From Alphaproteobacteria bacterium (GTDB lineage Bacteria; Pseudomonadota; Alphaproteobacteria; Rhizobiales; OSC116), in the NCBI GenBank assembly GCA_002400495.2, contig NVQL02000052.1, positions 124,001 to 188,000 of the forward strand: a stretch of DNA of 64,000 nucleotides, given 5' to 3'. The position numbers and the translations under genes were made by a program. Below, piece by piece: positions 32,858-42,444 of the stretch (its first letter is position 1; each line of letters begins with the position of its first letter). Below the pieces are notes generated by a model, which searched no databases, had not been told where the DNA came from, and worked only from the letters and a program-made list of their open reading frames with translations.

Positions 32858-34873
32858 ATGACCATAACCAAATGGGGCATTATCGGCCCGGGCGGCATCG
32901 CGCATAATTTCGCCGATGGCTTAAAAGAAGCCACATCAGGAAAGCTCATTGCCATTGGCAGCCGCTCAGCAGAAAGACGCGCCACATTTGGCGATGATTA
33001 TAACATTGCCACTGATAAACGCTATGCAACCTATAAAGCCCTCGTTGCCGATCCCGAAATTGATGCCATTTATGTATCCACCCCTCACCCGTGGCATGCT
33101 AATTTGGCAATACTCGCCATGCGGGCAGGCAAAGCTGTGTTGGTCGAAAAACCAGCAGGCATGTGCGCTGCCGAAGTGATCACCATGACCGAAATTGCGG
33201 CGCAAGAAAATGTATTTTTTATGGAAGCCTTCATGTATCGCTGCCATCCACAAATCGCGCGGGTGCTCGAGATTATCAAATCTGGCGAAATTGGCGAGAT
33301 TAATCACATTAAAACCCATTTCGGCTTCCATGCTGCGTTTGACCCTGAGACTAGGCTTTACAAAGCAGCATTAGGCGGCGGCGGTATTTTGGATGTTGGC
33401 GGTTATCCTTCATCCTTAGCGCGGCTCATTGCAGGCGCAGCGATTGACGAGCCGTTCGATAACCCGACGGTGGTTAAAGGCAATGGCATTATCGGCCAAA
33501 CTGGTGTCGATGAAGTGGCCTATGGCTTGCTCAAATTTGCCAGCGGTTTTACGGCCGAAATTGCCGTGGCCATTGCGCGCAACATGGACAATAGAGCGAT
33601 TGTTTACGGCACAAAAGGCAGCATCCGCATTGATGACCCGTGGGTACCAGGGCGCAATGCAGGGCCTTCTGACACCACATTAGAGGTTACGGTTGAAGGC
33701 AATGCCCGCACCGAGCAACTTCGAAACAAAGAACATCTTTTTGCGTTCGAGGCCGAGCTGGTTTCCAAATCCATAGCCCAAGGTTTAAAACAAGCGCCCC
33801 ACCCTGCGCCAAACCATGCCGATTCAATCGGCAATAACCAGCTGCTAGATGCATGGCGTAAAGAAATTGGCTATGCGGCAATCGGCGAAACACCTGCCAC
33901 CATCCGCCAGCTAAATGGTGTCGTGCCCGAAGGTTTGCCTGCCATGCCTAAAATCAAAATTGATGGCATCAAAAACCCCATATCGCAATTGATTTTGGGC
34001 TGCGATAACCGCGATACATTGGCCGATGGCACAATCATATGGGATGCATGGATGGAAGCGGGCGGCAACGCCTTTGACACCGCATTCATTTATGGCAACG
34101 GTCAACATGAAAAGCTGCTAGGCGATTGGATTAAGGCACGCGGTGTTGCCGATCAAGTCAATATCGTCGCCAAAGGCGCACATTCGCCCTACTGCACACC
34201 GCGCACCATTGCCACGCAACTGGATATATCACTCGAACGTTTAGGCTTAGATTCAGTGCCGATTTACATTATGCACCGCGACAACCCCAATGTACCCGTC
34301 GGTGAATTTATAGATGCGTTAAACAAATTACATGATGCTGGAAAAATTGGTATTTTCGGTGGCTCAAACTGGTCAGTCAAACGCTTCGAGGAAGCCAATG
34401 ATTATGCCGCAAAAAACAACTTACAACCAATGAAAATCCTCAACAATAATTTGTCATTGGCAGTGATGGAAAGACCTGTGTGGGACGAATGCATCTCATC
34501 CAACAATGTTGGAACGCTCAATTTCTTACGCAATAGTGACACAATGCACCTATCTTGGTCATCACAAGCAAGGGGCTTTTTCTTGCCCGAAAATATCCGC
34601 AGCAAATTGCCTGACGAGTCCGGCCCAGAACAATGTTTCGGCTCTGCTGCTAACGAAGAGCGCCGCAAACGCGCCGAAACCATTGCCGCAGAACATGGCG
34701 TTTCCACCCATAATGTCGCCACGGCATGGGTGCTTGGCCAAAGTTTCCCTTCCTTCGCGCTCATCGGGCCACGCAGCCCGGGCGAAATTGTTTCAACTAT
34801 GGCAGGGGTCAATCTCAACTTAAGCACAACAGACATCGCATGGCTGAATTTAGAAAGCGACACGCGGGCATAA
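32858..34873 (+). CDS. Gfo/Idh/MocA oxidoreductase fused to an aldo/keto reductase
   Basis: A 671-aa two-enzyme fusion. Residues about 1-345 are a Gfo/Idh/MocA oxidoreductase: Rossmann motif GIIGPGGIAHNF, catalytic EKPAGM near residue 97, MEAFMYRCHPQ and GGGILDVGGYPSSLAR, as in trans-dihydrodiol/xylose dehydrogenase relatives. After a linker (about 345-375), residues 376-671 form an aldo/keto reductase barrel. All four catalytic residues are seen in order: Asp in AFDTAFIYG, Tyr in the same motif, Lys in IVAKGAH and His in IYIMHRDN. The frame is continuous with no disruption. The fusion suggests sequential oxidation and reduction of one sugar, such as epimerisation through a keto form, but the substrate is unknown. 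It is divergent from the lac operon and followed by a terminator. Confidence 0.88.
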   Translation: MTITKWGIIGPGGIAHNFADGLKEATSGKLIAIGSRSAERRATFGDDYNIATDKRYATYKALVADPEIDAIYVSTPHPWHANLAILAMRAGKAVLVEKPAGMCAAEVITMTEIAAQENVFFMEAFMYRCHPQIARVLEIIKSGEIGEINHIKTHFGFHAAFDPETRLYKAALGGGGILDVGGYPSSLARLIAGAAIDEPFDNPTVVKGNGIIGQTGVDEVAYGLLKFASGFTAEIAVAIARNMDNRAIVYGTKGSIRIDDPWVPGRNAGPSDTTLEVTVEGNARTEQLRNKEHLFAFEAELVSKSIAQGLKQAPHPAPNHADSIGNNQLLDAWRKEIGYAAIGETPATIRQLNGVVPEGLPAMPKIKIDGIKNPISQLILGCDNRDTLADGTIIWDAWMEAGGNAFDTAFIYGNGQHEKLLGDWIKARGVADQVNIVAKGAHSPYCTPRTIATQLDISLERLGLDSVPIYIMHRDNPNVPVGEFIDALNKLHDAGKIGIFGGSNWSVKRFEEANDYAAKNNLQPMKILNNNLSLAVMERPVWDECISSNNVGTLNFLRNSDTMHLSWSSQARGFFLPENIRSKLPDESGPEQCFGSAANEERRKRAETIAAEHGVSTHNVATAWVLGQSFPSFALIGPRSPGEIVSTMAGVNLNLSTTDIAWLNLESDTRA

Positions 34874-34879
34874 AACAAC

Positions 34880-34903
34880 AAGGGCGGTGATCAAACCGCC
34901 CTT
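34880..34903 (+). terminator. Stem-loop terminator after the oxidoreductase fusion gene
   Basis: A perfect 9-bp stem (AAGGGCGGT / ACCGCCCTT) with a 6-nt loop begins 7 bp after the stop codon. A second, weaker hairpin (TCAATTG/CAATTGA, 34906-34928) follows and ends in TTTT. Together they probably stop transcription before the next gene. Confidence 0.72.
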
Positions 34904-34977
34904 CATCAATTGTTTATTATGCAATTGATTTTAATGATGATATAATTTCAAACGAATCCAAATGATCGAATGAAATT

Positions 34978-35436
34978 ATGACTAAACCAATCACCATCTA
35001 TATCGATGCCGATGCCTGCCCCGTTAAAGACGAGATTCTAAAAGTCTCCTACCGCCATAAATTAAAAGTCTTCATGGTCAGCAACCAATGGATGCGTCTA
35101 GAAGTTGGCAAATTGGTCGAAAAAATTGTGGTGTCCGAAGGCGCAGACGAAGCCGATAATTGGATTGCCGAACATATTGGCGCAAACGGCATCTGTATCA
35201 CTGCCGACATCCCGCTGGCTAAACGTTGCCTCGAGCAAGGCGCCCTCGTCCTAGGCCCCACAGGCAAACCATTTTCCGATGAAAATATCGGCATGGCGCT
35301 CGCCATGCGCGAGTTGAACCAGCATTTACGCGAAACAGGCGAAAGCAAAGGCTACAACCCCAGTTTCACCAATGCCGACCGCTCTCAATTCCTACAAGCC
35401 CTAGAAAGCGCCATCCAAAAACTAATCAACAGCTAA
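34978..35436 (+). CDS. YaiI/YqxD family (DUF188) protein
   Basis: A 152-aa protein of the DUF188/YaiI family, a PIN-like fold of unknown cellular role. Signatures are IYIDADACPVKDEILKV at the start, the VVSEGADEADNWIAEH centre, and ITADIPLAKRCLEQGALVLGPTGKPFSDENIGMALAMRELNQHLRE. A TATAAT -10 (34941-34946) lies upstream. The stop overlaps that of the convergent PanE-like gene by 4 bp. Confidence 0.93.
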   Translation: MTKPITIYIDADACPVKDEILKVSYRHKLKVFMVSNQWMRLEVGKLVEKIVVSEGADEADNWIAEHIGANGICITADIPLAKRCLEQGALVLGPTGKPFSDENIGMALAMRELNQHLRETGESKGYNPSFTNADRSQFLQALESAIQKLINS

Positions 35437-36377
35437 CCCAATTCACGCCCCATTTTCACCGCCCGCTCTAACCTTGGCGTTGCAATATTCTGTTCTTTCG
35501 CATAATCAAGCAAGACCTCACAGGTGGTTAGAACATCCTGTGGGTTTGAATGGCTTTCCACCATAATTTTTAAAGGTTTATAAAATTTCCACCCCGCCCA
35601 TAACAAACCACTGCCAATCCATGCTGGCAATTTCATCAATGTAATTTCAGACCGATGTAATTTAAAGTCGACACCACGCGCCTTAAGCAATGGCAATAAT
35701 TCTCGGCTATTGAGAATAACATTCTTACGATGCTTGGCATATTGAAACACCGCCGCGCCAGAGCCCGCCAATATTTGCTCAATATGCATCCCACCATTGA
35801 AAATAAAATGCACCCATAACCAGCCCCTTATGTCTGCCTGCTCCGAAATTTTAAACCCAGCCTGTTCAAACAGCGTTCTGGTTTCAATTTCACGGCTATT
35901 GAACTTTGGGTTAAAACTGCCAAACATCACGGCACCCATCAACAAGCCGCGCAATTTGCCGTTAGGAAAACCGCCTCCCCCCTGTGGAAACCCGTAAACC
36001 ACTTGATCTGCAGGAAAATCATGAGCCGCTTTCAACGGGTCATCCCAAAAATTATTAAATATCAACAATGTCGCATTGCTAAGCCTCGGCGCAAGATATT
36101 TTGCGGCAGCGGCAAAACTATGATGTGACACACTGACAATGATCAAATCAAAATCATGATCATCATCTAGTGTGGTGATCAATTTTGTCGGCAGAGTTTC
36201 TACAACCTGTTTTTTTGCCCTTTTGCTTCGTGCATCATATATTTCAACATCAACAGTCTCGCCATATTGTTTTAAACGGGCGGGACGCACAAAATACTCC
36301 ACTTCGTGCCCAGCATTTGCAAACGCCCAGCCATATAAAGTCGAAATCACACCACGTCCAAACATTAGAATTTTCAT
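35433..36377 (-). CDS. Ketopantoate reductase-like (ApbA/PanE family) protein
   Basis: A 314-aa protein from the ATG at 36377 (MKILMFGRGVIST), which has an AAGG site; a longer frame from 36512 would overlap the TetR gene. The N-terminal Rossmann motif is MFGRGVISTLYGWAFANAGHEVEYFVR, then LIIVSVSHHSFAAAAKYLAPRL and a central ILNSRELLPLLKARGV helix. It has the PanE/ApbA shape, but the usual PanE catalytic Lys/Asn/Ser set is not obvious. It is more likely a paralogue than the pantothenate enzyme. It follows the TetR gene, and that pairing is common for such paralogues. Confidence 0.78.
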   Translation of the reverse strand: MKILMFGRGVISTLYGWAFANAGHEVEYFVRPARLKQYGETVDVEIYDARSKRAKKQVVETLPTKLITTLDDDHDFDLIIVSVSHHSFAAAAKYLAPRLSNATLLIFNNFWDDPLKAAHDFPADQVVYGFPQGGGGFPNGKLRGLLMGAVMFGSFNPKFNSREIETRTLFEQAGFKISEQADIRGWLWVHFIFNGGMHIEQILAGSGAAVFQYAKHRKNVILNSRELLPLLKARGVDFKLHRSEITLMKLPAWIGSGLLWAGWKFYKPLKIMVESHSNPQDVLTTCEVLLDYAKEQNIATPRLERAVKMGRELG

Positions 36378-36492
36378 TTCTTTGCCTTTTTTGTTAAGTT
36401 GAATGTAAATATATAACTTGCTTGTTATAATAACAAGTATCTTAGCAAAGAAATAACTCAATATAGTTAAATTTAAAAAATGCGATTGGGGC

Positions 36493-37110
36493 TTACACAG
36501 CCTCAATGCCATTTAATATAAGCTTGATTAATTCTTGGCCGGTTTTTTTCGGATCAATCAGGTCATCACTAAGCGCCATCTGAATGACAGTGCATATCGT
36601 TTTTATCAAAATTCGGCTGATCAATTTTGGGTCAATGTCTTGGCGAATATAGCCATCACTCATGCCTTGGCGCAAATCATTCTCTATATTGTCAATGGTC
36701 CGATTGCAAAATGCCTGCAACTCTTCAAAAGCCAGAAATTTCCCGCTTGTATCCGACAGAATGATCAGCAAAACCCGCGAATATATCATATCTTCATCGG
36801 ATATATCAAATGCCTTTTCAATGGTTTTCACCAGCGAAGACAGGTCTTTTTTAGGTTCGGGTATTTCTTGATTGTTATTAAACTCATCAATTATGAATTT
36901 AACCAGCTGCTTCTGAAAACTATCTTTAGAGCCAAAATAATGCGCAGGCAAACCACGGCTAAACCCCGCCAACTCACCCAGCTCAGCCAACGAAAACCCA
37001 TCAAGCCCTTTTTCAGATGCCAAACGAACACCCGCCACAAAAAGCCGCCTTTCGGCCGCCTCGCGTCTTTCACCTTGGGTTCTTTTTTTAGGTTGCTCAT
37101 TCATGTGCAT
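36493..37110 (-). CDS. TetR-family transcriptional regulator
   Basis: A 205-aa TetR regulator. The N-terminal HTH runs over about residues 15-62 (RREAAERRLFVAGVRLASEKGLDGFSLAELGELAGFSRGLPAHYFGSKDSFQKQLV). The remainder is a helical ligand domain, ending TICTVIQMALSDDLIDPKKTGQELIKLIL. Two starts are possible (37110 and 37104) and neither has a clear ribosome site. It lies 20 bp after the CUT1 ATPase gene and upstream of the PanE-like gene on the same strand. It may regulate that gene. Confidence 0.88.
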   Translation of the reverse strand: MHMNEQPKKRTQGERREAAERRLFVAGVRLASEKGLDGFSLAELGELAGFSRGLPAHYFGSKDSFQKQLVKFIIDEFNNNQEIPEPKKDLSSLVKTIEKAFDISDEDMIYSRVLLIILSDTSGKFLAFEELQAFCNRTIDNIENDLRQGMSDGYIRQDIDPKLISRILIKTICTVIQMALSDDLIDPKKTGQELIKLILNGIEAV

Positions 37111-37130
37111 CAGTTTTTACATGATTTTAG

Positions 37131-38189
37131 TTATTTGTCGAGCGTCAAACGTATCCCGTCAGAATCAAACAAATGGGCAGCGCTTACATTAAATTCCAAT
37201 CCAAACTTATCGCCAATATTCAGCTCAGTATTGCCATGATGGCGTATCAACACCTGCCCCAAACCCTCAACTTGCGTATAAATGTTAGAATCCGAACCCA
37301 AACGCTCCACCACCTCCGCAGTGCCAACCACATGGCCTTTATCTTGCGCCACAATGGCAATATGCTCAGGCCGAATGCCAAAACTCACCGCCGCACCCCC
37401 ACCACTCATGCCAATCAAAGCGCCATTCACCAGCTGTAATTCCGCACCAACCTGTTTCACGTCAAAAATATTCATCGTGGGAGACCCGATAAAATTAGCG
37501 ACAAACAGGTTAGCTGGAGATTGGTAAAGCTCTAATGGCCTACCAATCTGTTGTATTTTTCCTTCATTCAACACCACAATGCGGTCGGCCAAAGTCAACG
37601 CCTCAACCTGATCATGAGTCACATAAATCATAGTTGCGCCCAAACGCTGGTGCAATTTGGCAATTTCAAGCCGCATCTCAACCCGCAAAGCCGCATCCAA
37701 ATTCGACAACGGCTCATCAAACAAAAACGCTTTGGGGTCACGCGCGATGGCGCGCCCCATAGCAACACGCTGTCTTTGTCCCCCAGACAACGCCTTGGGC
37801 AGACGATCAAGCAAGCCTTTCAAACCCAATGTATCAGCCGATTTTTGAGTTCGCTGATCAATAATTTGCGCTTTTTCGCCACGTATTTCCAAGCTAAAAC
37901 CCATATTACGCGCCACATCCATATGTGGGTAAAGCGCATAAGATTGAAACACCATGGCGATATCGCGGTCACGCGGCGCCAACTCATTGACCAGCTCATC
38001 ATCAAATAACAAATCACCCGCAGTGATCGGCTCAAGCCCCGCTATCATGCGCAATAAAGTCGATTTCCCGCAGCCAGAAGGCCCCACTAAAACAATAAAT
38101 TCACCATCTTGTATCTCAAGATTAATGTCATTCATCACCTCGACATCACCATAAGATTTAGATATTTCACGAAGTTCAATATTAGACAT
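37131..38189 (-). CDS. CUT1 sugar ABC transporter ATPase (MalK/UgpC type)
   Basis: A 352-aa ATPase from the ATG at 38189 (MSNIELREIS), preceded by GGGAGGGAG; a longer frame from 38318 overlaps the permease gene and is not used. Walker A GPSGCGKS is at 36-43, the signature is LSGGQRQRVAMGRAIARDP, and Walker B is AFLFDEPLSNLDAALR. A regulatory tail has GSPTMNIFDVKQ and FGIRPEHIAIVAQ. It completes the GntR-controlled importer. Confidence 0.9.
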   Translation of the reverse strand: MSNIELREISKSYGDVEVMNDINLEIQDGEFIVLVGPSGCGKSTLLRMIAGLEPITAGDLLFDDELVNELAPRDRDIAMVFQSYALYPHMDVARNMGFSLEIRGEKAQIIDQRTQKSADTLGLKGLLDRLPKALSGGQRQRVAMGRAIARDPKAFLFDEPLSNLDAALRVEMRLEIAKLHQRLGATMIYVTHDQVEALTLADRIVVLNEGKIQQIGRPLELYQSPANLFVANFIGSPTMNIFDVKQVGAELQLVNGALIGMSGGGAAVSFGIRPEHIAIVAQDKGHVVGTAEVVERLGSDSNIYTQVEGLGQVLIRHHGNTELNIGDKFGLEFNVSAAHLFDSDGIRLTLDK

Positions 38190-38203
38190 TTTTGCTCCCT
38201 CCC

Positions 38204-39046
38204 CTAGCCTTTCACCGCGCCAGATGTTAAACCTTGCACCAAATAACGTTGAATAAAGATAAAAAACAAACAACTCGGCACCAGTGCAAACACCCCCGCC
38301 GCCATCATCTGCCCCCAATCGACCGAGAATTTAGACACAAAGGTCAACAGCCCAACAGGGAAGGTCATTTTATCGTTAGAATTAATCAGCATAATGGCAA
38401 ACAATAACTCACTCCACGCCGCCGTAAACACAAAGCCCAAAGTCGCCGCCAACCCAGGAAGTGTCAGCGGAAAGACGACTTTACGCACGGCTTGTAGGCG
38501 CGTACAGCCGTCTATCATCGCGGCTTCCTCTAGATCTTTGGGTATGCCATCAAAAAATGATTGCATTAAAAATGTCGCAAAAGGCACATTAAACGCCGTG
38601 TAAACCACAATCAAACTGGTCAAAGTATTGAGCAAACCCATGCCCGATATAATTCTATATATCGGCGCAATAATAATCAGCAGCGGAAACATTTGAGTGA
38701 TCAACATAATGCCGATGATGATTTTTTTGCCACGAAATTGAAACCGCGAAAACGCATAACCCGCCGCCGCCGCAAGCACCGTGGTCAGAGCCGCCGTGCC
38801 AAACGAAACAAATATACTATTCTTAAAATAAATCAAAAAATCAGTATAAAGCAACACCGACTTAAAATTATCGAGCGTGACTTCAGATGGCCACAAGGCC
38901 ACCCCATCACTATAAATAAGCTTTTCAGGCGTGACCGAAATTTTCAACAACCAATAAAGCGGAAATAACGCAAAGGCTAAATAAAGCGCCAGCACAATAT
39001 ATTTACTGATCGTCCAACCGACCGCTGGCTTGGCAAAAACACTCAT
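38204..39046 (-). CDS. CUT1 sugar ABC transporter permease (MalG type)
   Basis: A 280-aa permease. Helix 1 is YIVLALYLAFALFPLYWLLKISVTP and the EAA loop is LEEAAMIDGCTRLQAVRKVVFPLTLPGLA. The C-terminus (YLVQGLTSGAVKG) is MalG-like. It starts 1 bp after the MalF-type stop and is followed by the ATPase gene after 14 bp. Confidence 0.9.
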   Translation of the reverse strand: MSVFAKPAVGWTISKYIVLALYLAFALFPLYWLLKISVTPEKLIYSDGVALWPSEVTLDNFKSVLLYTDFLIYFKNSIFVSFGTAALTTVLAAAAGYAFSRFQFRGKKIIIGIMLITQMFPLLIIIAPIYRIISGMGLLNTLTSLIVVYTAFNVPFATFLMQSFFDGIPKDLEEAAMIDGCTRLQAVRKVVFPLTLPGLAATLGFVFTAAWSELLFAIMLINSNDKMTFPVGLLTFVSKFSVDWGQMMAAGVFALVPSCLFFIFIQRYLVQGLTSGAVKG

Positions 39047-39047
39047 A

Positions 39048-39986
39048 TCAATTCACCCTGACAAATTTTTGACGCATTTTTAACAATAAAGTTGCGAAGA
39101 TTAACAGCAACACCAACAACACCACCGAAACTGCTGATGCATAACCGAAATCCAGCTTTTTAAACGCTGTAAGAAAAATATAAGTCGAAAGAATTTGCGT
39201 AGAATTCGCAGGCCCACCACTGGTCATCACATAAATAAAATCAGCAAAATTGGCAATCCAAACAGTGCGCAACATCACAGTAATCACAATCATCGGCGCC
39301 AAAAACGGCAAGGTAATCTTAGAAAAAACTTGCCATTTAGATGCGCCATCAATGGCTGCCGCTTCATACATTTCATCGGGGATGGATTGCAAAGCGGCCA
39401 ATAATGTAATGGCAAAAAACGGAATGCCAAACCAAACATTGGCAGCAATCGGGCCATACATGGCAATGCTCGGGTCAGCCAATATATTATAAGGCTCATC
39501 CAATATGCCCAAGGCAAACATCCAATGCGATAAAGGCCCAATCACCGGGTTAAACAACCATGCCCATGTCAGTGCCGATAAAAATGTCGGCACCGCCCAC
39601 GGCAAAAAGATCAACGCCTGAAAGAATTTTTGCCCCTTAAAACCAGCCTTTAACAGCATGGCCAAACCAAGGCCTAACGAGAATTGCAAAATAACCGAGG
39701 TAAACGTCCACCAAAAAGTATTGCGCAAGGATTTATAGAATTTACGGTCTTGATAAATGTCTTCAAAATGCTCAAAGCCAATCCAACCCGTGTCAGAAGG
39801 CCTGAACAGAGAAATAGATTGAAAGGCATATGAAATGCCAATCACCAAGGGCACAAAAATCACCAGGCATATCAAGATAATGCTGGGAGATAAATATAAA
39901 AACGGCTCTAACTTTGGTGATTTAAATATTTTCCACCCCTGACCCTTTTGGTCAGGAGCAAAATTTTTGTTGGTGGTTAAACTCAT
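39048..39986 (-). CDS. CUT1 sugar ABC transporter permease (MalF type)
   Basis: A permease of 312 aa if it starts at the ATG at 39986 (MSLTTNKNF), whose ATG overlaps the binding-protein stop as ATGA and follows GGATGA by 8 nt. An ATG at 40001 would add five residues. Helix 1 is FLYLSPSIILICLVIFVPLVIGISYAF; the EAA loop is YEAAAIDGASKWQVFSKITLPFLAPM. A LacF-like MTSGGPANSTQILSTYIF follows. No hairpin separates it from the binding-protein gene, unlike the other importer operons here. Confidence 0.89.
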   Translation of the reverse strand: MSLTTNKNFAPDQKGQGWKIFKSPKLEPFLYLSPSIILICLVIFVPLVIGISYAFQSISLFRPSDTGWIGFEHFEDIYQDRKFYKSLRNTFWWTFTSVILQFSLGLGLAMLLKAGFKGQKFFQALIFLPWAVPTFLSALTWAWLFNPVIGPLSHWMFALGILDEPYNILADPSIAMYGPIAANVWFGIPFFAITLLAALQSIPDEMYEAAAIDGASKWQVFSKITLPFLAPMIVITVMLRTVWIANFADFIYVMTSGGPANSTQILSTYIFLTAFKKLDFGYASAVSVVLLVLLLIFATLLLKMRQKFVRVN

Positions 39987-41251
39987 TGAGTTTTCATCCA
40001 TTCAGCATGTGCTTCAGTTAAATACTCAGCCCACATATTGGCCAATTCTTCAGCAGTATGTTCACCCAATAATGCTTCTTGTGATGTTTCCAAAACCAAT
40101 TGGTCGCTGAAATAACCCCATTGCTCCAAGTAAGATGGCATAATGGTCGGTACATATTCGGCATTGTTCAGCTCAGTGAACCAACCCGCAAATTGCTCGG
40201 TTTTAAAATGTGGATCTTGATCAGCACCTTTATGCACAGGGATCACACCCACACGTTTCGACCAAATTGCATTATTTTCAGGTGATGACAAATGCGCCAC
40301 CAAATCCCAAGATGCATCTTTGGCTTCAGTAGAATTAAACACAGACCAACCTGCATAACCAATGGTTGGGAAAGCTTTGCCAGAAGGGCCAACAGGCATC
40401 GGAATGACTGCAAAGTCATCAGCGCTCATCCGCTCAGCAATGGCGATTAACGCATCAGGGTCTTGGTCTAAGAATGCACAAGTGCCAGAATAGAAGCCAG
40501 CTACAATTTCGTTAAAGCCCCAGTTCACAGAATCCTTAGGTGCGTAACCTTTTTGATACATGTCGAGCAAGAATTGAATGCCCTTAATTGAATCAGGTTC
40601 GTTCAAACGGCTTTGGCCATCTTCGGTGAAAAACTCATTGGTGCCGTTCATAGTGGCGGCAAACATAATCCAACCATTGGTGCCACCGCGGCTACCGCGT
40701 AAGCAATAACCAGATTTACCAGGCAATTCAGATACAGCGGCAGAAGCGGCCATAAATTCATCCATAGTTTTTGGCGGTGCATCTACACCGGCTTCGGCCA
40801 ATAGTTTTTTATTGTAGAACATGGCACGCAAATAAAAGCCGTAAGGCACAAGGTACGCTGTTTCGCCATGGCCACCATAACGCGCCATTTTCATGGTTTT
40901 GTCGGTCAATGTTGCGCCGCCAGACCAGCCTTTAATGCGGTCTTCCAAATCCATCAATTGGCCAGCAGCGGCATAAGATGCCACCCAGCTATCAGGCATT
41001 TCTACCACGTCAGGCGCATCTCCGCTTGATACCATAACGGCAAGTTTTTCGAAGGCTTGACCCCATGGCAGCGAAATCACTTCAACATCCACATCAGGAT
41101 GTGCAGCTTCATAGCTATCGACCATGGTCATCAGTGTTTTTGTACGCTCTGGGCTGGTGATCACTTCAACCAGTCTCAGCTTGGTGTCGGCAAATGCAGG
41201 TGCTGCAATCATCGCCACCGTGGCGGTTAACGCCATCAATATTTTTTTCAT
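39983..41251 (-). CDS. CUT1 sugar-binding protein (SBP family 1)
   Basis: Periplasmic receptor of 422 aa from the ATG at 41251 (MKKILMALTATVAMIAAPAFA, a clear signal peptide), after a GAGGGA site. Features include VEVISLPWGQAFEKLAVMVSSGDAPDVVEMPDSWVASYAAAGQLMDLE, GFYLRAMFYNKKLLAEAGVDAPPKTMDEF and FPTIGYAGWSVFNSTEAKDASWDLVAHL. It has the size of sugar and polyol receptors; the ligand is unknown. It lies 26 bp after the PLP-enzyme gene. Confidence 0.9.
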   Translation of the reverse strand: MKKILMALTATVAMIAAPAFADTKLRLVEVITSPERTKTLMTMVDSYEAAHPDVDVEVISLPWGQAFEKLAVMVSSGDAPDVVEMPDSWVASYAAAGQLMDLEDRIKGWSGGATLTDKTMKMARYGGHGETAYLVPYGFYLRAMFYNKKLLAEAGVDAPPKTMDEFMAASAAVSELPGKSGYCLRGSRGGTNGWIMFAATMNGTNEFFTEDGQSRLNEPDSIKGIQFLLDMYQKGYAPKDSVNWGFNEIVAGFYSGTCAFLDQDPDALIAIAERMSADDFAVIPMPVGPSGKAFPTIGYAGWSVFNSTEAKDASWDLVAHLSSPENNAIWSKRVGVIPVHKGADQDPHFKTEQFAGWFTELNNAEYVPTIMPSYLEQWGYFSDQLVLETSQEALLGEHTAEELANMWAEYLTEAHAEWMKTQ

Positions 41252-41277
41252 TTTTCCCTCTTTTTGTTGCTCACCGC

Positions 41278-42444
41278 TCACACGATGCTTTGGCTTAAGG
41301 CCGACGCAAAGTCAGCCCAAAGGTCTTCTACATCCTCCAACCCAATGCTCAAACGCAGTAGATTGGCAGACACATTAAATTCCTGTAATGAGTTTTTTTC
41401 ACCCGCTTGGGCAAGCGTAATTTTGGTCGGCACAACCAAGCTTTCAAACCCACCCCAGCTTACCCCCAGCTTAAATATTCTCAGATGGTTGCATAAACTG
41501 CGCACATCAATTTTCGGGTCAAGCTCAACCGAAAATAAGCCTGCTCGGCCCGTTAAGCCAGGAACAGAACCCGCTTTTGGTGAATTAATTTTGACAATGT
41601 TTTCAGTTTTTTCTAACCGCTCAATAAATATATTGGCCGAGGCCTGATGCGCCATCATGCGAATGTTCAAAGTCCGTAACCCGCGCAGCAATAAAAACGC
41701 CTCAAATGGCGCGAGCTTGCCGCCCAACAAGGTGAGTGAATGTTCGCGAATTTGAGTGATGGTTTGCTGGTTCGAAATTACCACGCCCGCCACCGTGTCC
41801 GAATGACCCGAAATATATTTGGAGGCACTATGTATGACAATGTCTATGCCCAATTCTAGCGGCCGTTGAAATATTGGTGTCGCCCAGCTATTGTCTATCA
41901 ATGTCATACAATTATGCCGTCTGGCATGAGCCGCCACTTTGGCCACATCGACAGTTTCAAACATCATGCTGTTGGGGCTTTCCAAATAAGCCATGGTCAC
42001 ACCATCAAGCAAATCTGGGTCATTTTCAAATGCACCAACGGAGTGATAAGTCACCCCAACACCCATTGGCTTTAATATATGTTCAAGAAATCGAAAGCTA
42101 TCAGGATAGACATTTTCAACCGCAGCCAAGCGATCACCGGATTTTATGAAAGCCAGAATGCTTGATGATATCGCTGCCATGCCAGAGGCAAATGCCACTG
42201 CCGCTTCGCCCGTTTCAATCTTAGCCATCATATTCTCAAAGGCGCTAACCGTCGGGTTTTGTACACGGGTGTAAATCGGCTGATTGGTGCGGCCTGTGGC
42301 ACGGTCTTCAAACGCGTCATAGTCTTCAAAAGTGAATAAAGAGGTTTGCACAATCGGCGGTGTCACACTGCCCGCACCATCCTCATAAGCGGCAGTCAAT
42401 ATGGTTGCAATAGATGATTTTTTGCCTGCAGTATCAACGCTCAT
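41278..42444 (-). CDS. Cys/Met metabolism PLP-dependent enzyme (cystathionine gamma-synthase/lyase family)
   Basis: A 388-aa fold-type I PLP enzyme of the trans-sulfuration family. Key parts are PPIVQTSLFTF, YTRVQNPTVSAFENMMAKIETGEAAVAFASGMAAIS (cofactor phosphate loop), DNSWATPIFQRPLELGIDIVIHSASKYISGHSD, where the lysine of SASKYISGH is the Schiff-base residue, and a substrate-binding SWGGFESLV near the C-terminus. Members do C-S bond formation or cleavage. Location inside a GntR/CUT1 transporter operon is atypical and suggests a catabolic lyase acting on the imported compound. The GntR gene upstream overlaps it by 11 bp. Confidence 0.88.
   Translation of the reverse strand: MSVDTAGKKSSIATILTAAYEDGAGSVTPPIVQTSLFTFEDYDAFEDRATGRTNQPIYTRVQNPTVSAFENMMAKIETGEAAVAFASGMAAISSSILAFIKSGDRLAAVENVYPDSFRFLEHILKPMGVGVTYHSVGAFENDPDLLDGVTMAYLESPNSMMFETVDVAKVAAHARRHNCMTLIDNSWATPIFQRPLELGIDIVIHSASKYISGHSDTVAGVVISNQQTITQIREHSLTLLGGKLAPFEAFLLLRGLRTLNIRMMAHQASANIFIERLEKTENIVKINSPKAGSVPGLTGRAGLFSVELDPKIDVRSLCNHLRIFKLGVSWGGFESLVVPTKITLAQAGEKNSLQEFNVSANLLRLSIGLEDVEDLWADFASALSQSIV

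Noticed and set aside
34978-35436. YaiI-type protein as a toxin-antitoxin nuclease (PIN-like fold)
   Set aside because: DUF188 proteins are conserved single genes without antitoxin partners, and no small partner gene is adjacent.
36535-37239. A 234-codon plus-strand frame
   Set aside because: It runs opposite the TetR gene and the end of an ABC ATPase gene, both with clear motifs.
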